Source of the DNA: a virus
Direction: 5' to 3' (one strand)
IMG/VR virus record: IMGVR_UViG_3300044821_000049
Location: 1-43,050 of that record
DNA length: 43,050 bases
Notes under the pieces: generated by a model
What the model saw: the letters and a program-made list of their open reading frames with translations, nothing else
Databases searched by the model: none
What the model was told of the DNA's origin: nothing
Shown: positions 41,985 through 43,050 of the stretch, piece by piece
How the letters are laid out: each line of letters starts with the position of its first letter
Position numbering within the stretch: the first letter of the stretch is position 1
Position numbers and translations under genes: made by a program

Positions 41985-43050
41985 TGGACGAAGTGTTGAT
42001 CGATACGACCTTGTTTCAATCGTTGGCGGAATCGCTCGAATCGAAGGCCCGGGCGCGCGTCGTTGATCCGATCATCGAAGCAATTACCGCGATCCTTGCC
42101 AAGCGCTTTCGCGCCCAGGCGAAGGTGGCGCCCGATGGCGGCCAGATCGCGCATGCGACCGACCTCAAGACGGCGGCCCGACTCGATGACCTGCTGGAGC
42201 GGGCGGCCGACTCCGGAGCGGATTATCTCAAGGCGGATCTTGGGTTGGAAGGCGTTGAACCGCCGAACCTCACCCGGCAAGGCGCGGAACTGCTGGCTGA
42301 CCTGGACCGGACATCGGCGCGCGAAGTCCGTTCGATTATCAAGGACGGCACGCTCCAGGGTCTGGACAGAGACGAGATCCGCGCACAGATTGAGGCAGCA
42401 TTCCGGGACTGGGCCGATGCGCGGGCCGGAGCGGCTGCGCTCCAGGAGGTCTCGACGGCGTTCCACGATGGAATGTTGGCGGCGGCAAAGGACAGCGGCG
42501 CCGATCTCGTCAAAGAATGGCTGGTTGATTCAAACCCGTGCCCTATCTGCGAAGACAATGCAGGCGACGTGCTCGCACTCGATGAGCCGTTTGCAAGCGG
42601 CGTAATCATGGCGCCGCAGCACCTAAATTGCTTACCTGGGGATACTGTAGTATCTTCCAGTGGCAGGATTTCTTCGTGTTATCGACGGTTGTTTGAGAGG
42701 GAACTGGTCTGCCTTAGAATCGAGGGAAATGTGGATCTGGCCATCACTCCAAATCACCCGGTATTGTCGCAACGTGGATGGATTCCCGCTGGTAGCGTTC
42801 AGGTTGGAGATTATTTGCTGCAATGTGTTGACCCAGGCGCCGCGGTCGTGTTGATGGACCCACACGATTACAACGTGGAAACCAGAATCGAGCAGATAGC
42901 GGACACGCTTCGGGTGGCGGGCGGCATGGAGTCCGCTGTTGTGCCAACTTCCTCCGTAGCATTCCACGGCGACGGAGCCGATCAGGAAGTCGAGGTTGTA
43001 AGGACCTATGGCCTTTTGCCTGAGCACCTGAAACCCAGACAGTGCTTTGA
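41981..43050 (+). CDS. MuF minor head protein, N-terminal exon and intein N-terminal half (partial)
   Basis: The frame is open from ATG 41981 to the window end. Residues about 1-200 are helical, ending with SNPCPICEDNAGDV (Cys187 and Cys190), as in SPP1 gp7/Mu F proteins. The conserved HxN (HLN, 214-216) is followed by Cys217 at 42629-42631, which opens an intein: CLPGDTVVSS, then LRIEGNVDLAITPNHPVLSQ and RGWIPAGSVQVGDYLL (the Hint block with TPNHPV). The C-terminal half and extein are at 1-556. The intein interrupts exactly the NCRC motif. Spliced MuF is needed for head assembly. Confidence 0.85.
   Translation, partial: MMDEVLIDTTLFQSLAESLESKARARVVDPIIEAITAILAKRFRAQAKVAPDGGQIAHATDLKTAARLDDLLERAADSGADYLKADLGLEGVEPPNLTRQGAELLADLDRTSAREVRSIIKDGTLQGLDRDEIRAQIEAAFRDWADARAGAAALQEVSTAFHDGMLAAAKDSGADLVKEWLVDSNPCPICEDNAGDVLALDEPFASGVIMAPQHLNCLPGDTVVSSSGRISSCYRRLFERELVCLRIEGNVDLAITPNHPVLSQRGWIPAGSVQVGDYLLQCVDPGAAVVLMDPHDYNVETRIEQIADTLRVAGGMESAVVPTSSVAFHGDGADQEVEVVRTYGLLPEHLKPRQCF
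42919..43050 (+). repeat. Direct repeat of window bases 1-132 (diverged circular overlap)
   Basis: The last 132 bases match bases 1-132 with about 14 substitutions and no indels. Both encode the same intein segment (MESAVVPTSxVAFHGDGADQ). Differences fall mainly in the second half and include non-synonymous changes (Pro/Ser, Leu/Thr, Asn/Tyr, Arg/Leu, Glu/Lys). This fits the two ends of a circular contig from a mixed population rather than a terminal repeat. Confidence 0.8.

Noticed and set aside
42650-42663. GATACTGTAGTATC as another TGTAGTA promoter
   Set aside because: It lies inside the intein coding sequence, has only one TGTAGTA and no start codon six bases downstream.
1-43050. Diversity-generating retroelement
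   Set aside because: No reverse transcriptase motif (YxDD) and no template/variable repeat pair with A-specific changes was seen.

Overview
The window is essentially one complete genome of a tailed double-stranded DNA phage with a siphovirus-type long non-contractile tail, cut open inside its minor head (MuF) gene. Bases 42919-43050 and 1-132 carry the same stretch of coding sequence at about 89% identity. Gene order also closes the circle: terminase, portal and MuF lie at the right end, and the MuF C-terminus, protease, decoration protein and capsid lie at the left end. The unit is therefore about 42.9 kb, GC-rich and gene-dense, with many ATGA/GTGA/TAATG start-stop overlaps. No integrase or recognisable CI-like repressor is visible, so a lytic lifestyle is likely but not proven. 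The exported SLH-repeat protein (31947-33809) is of a style common in Acidobacteriota of the Solibacter/Bryobacter type. I infer such a soil host with moderate confidence.

Layout. 1-1579: end of an intein-split MuF protein and small cargo genes. 1651-8721: head maturation and head-tail joining genes, the tail tube gene, and tail assembly chaperones with a -1 frameshift signal. An HNH endonuclease gene is inserted on the opposite strand. 8726-16867: tape measure and tail-tip genes. 16869-19067: a leftward block with a putative lectin-fold virion protein and small genes. 19129-21421: a duplicated regulatory module of a ribbon-helix-helix-like protein plus a sigma-factor-like protein. 21450-24429: recombination genes (ERF annealing protein, YqaJ exonuclease, VRR-NUC nuclease). 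24510-27743: small early genes, a 270-bp GGGGCC-type hexanucleotide array and a replication-initiator-like gene. 27747-30754: a ParB-MTase fusion and the terminase subunits. 30768-38637: accessory genes, with four glycosyltransferase-like proteins, a cytosine-C5 methyltransferase and three exported proteins. 38680-43050: membrane proteins, portal and the MuF N-terminus.

The most unusual features are: (i) a family of promoter-like sites with a GTAC(C/T)ATTC box at about -41 and a TANNNT box six bases before the ATG, often with tandem TGTAGTA repeats, implying leaderless mRNAs, next to two sigma-like genes; (ii) the (GGGGCC)n-type array just upstream of the replication gene, followed by a leader whose hairpin loop is complementary to that gene's Shine-Dalgarno sequence; (iii) the glycosyltransferase plus C5-methyltransferase cluster between terminase and portal, which could decorate DNA or virions; (iv) the intein at the conserved MuF Cys motif, diverged between the two window ends; (v) an inverted 47-bp repeat flanking the second sigma-like gene. 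All functional assignments are from sequence pattern alone; no database search was possible.
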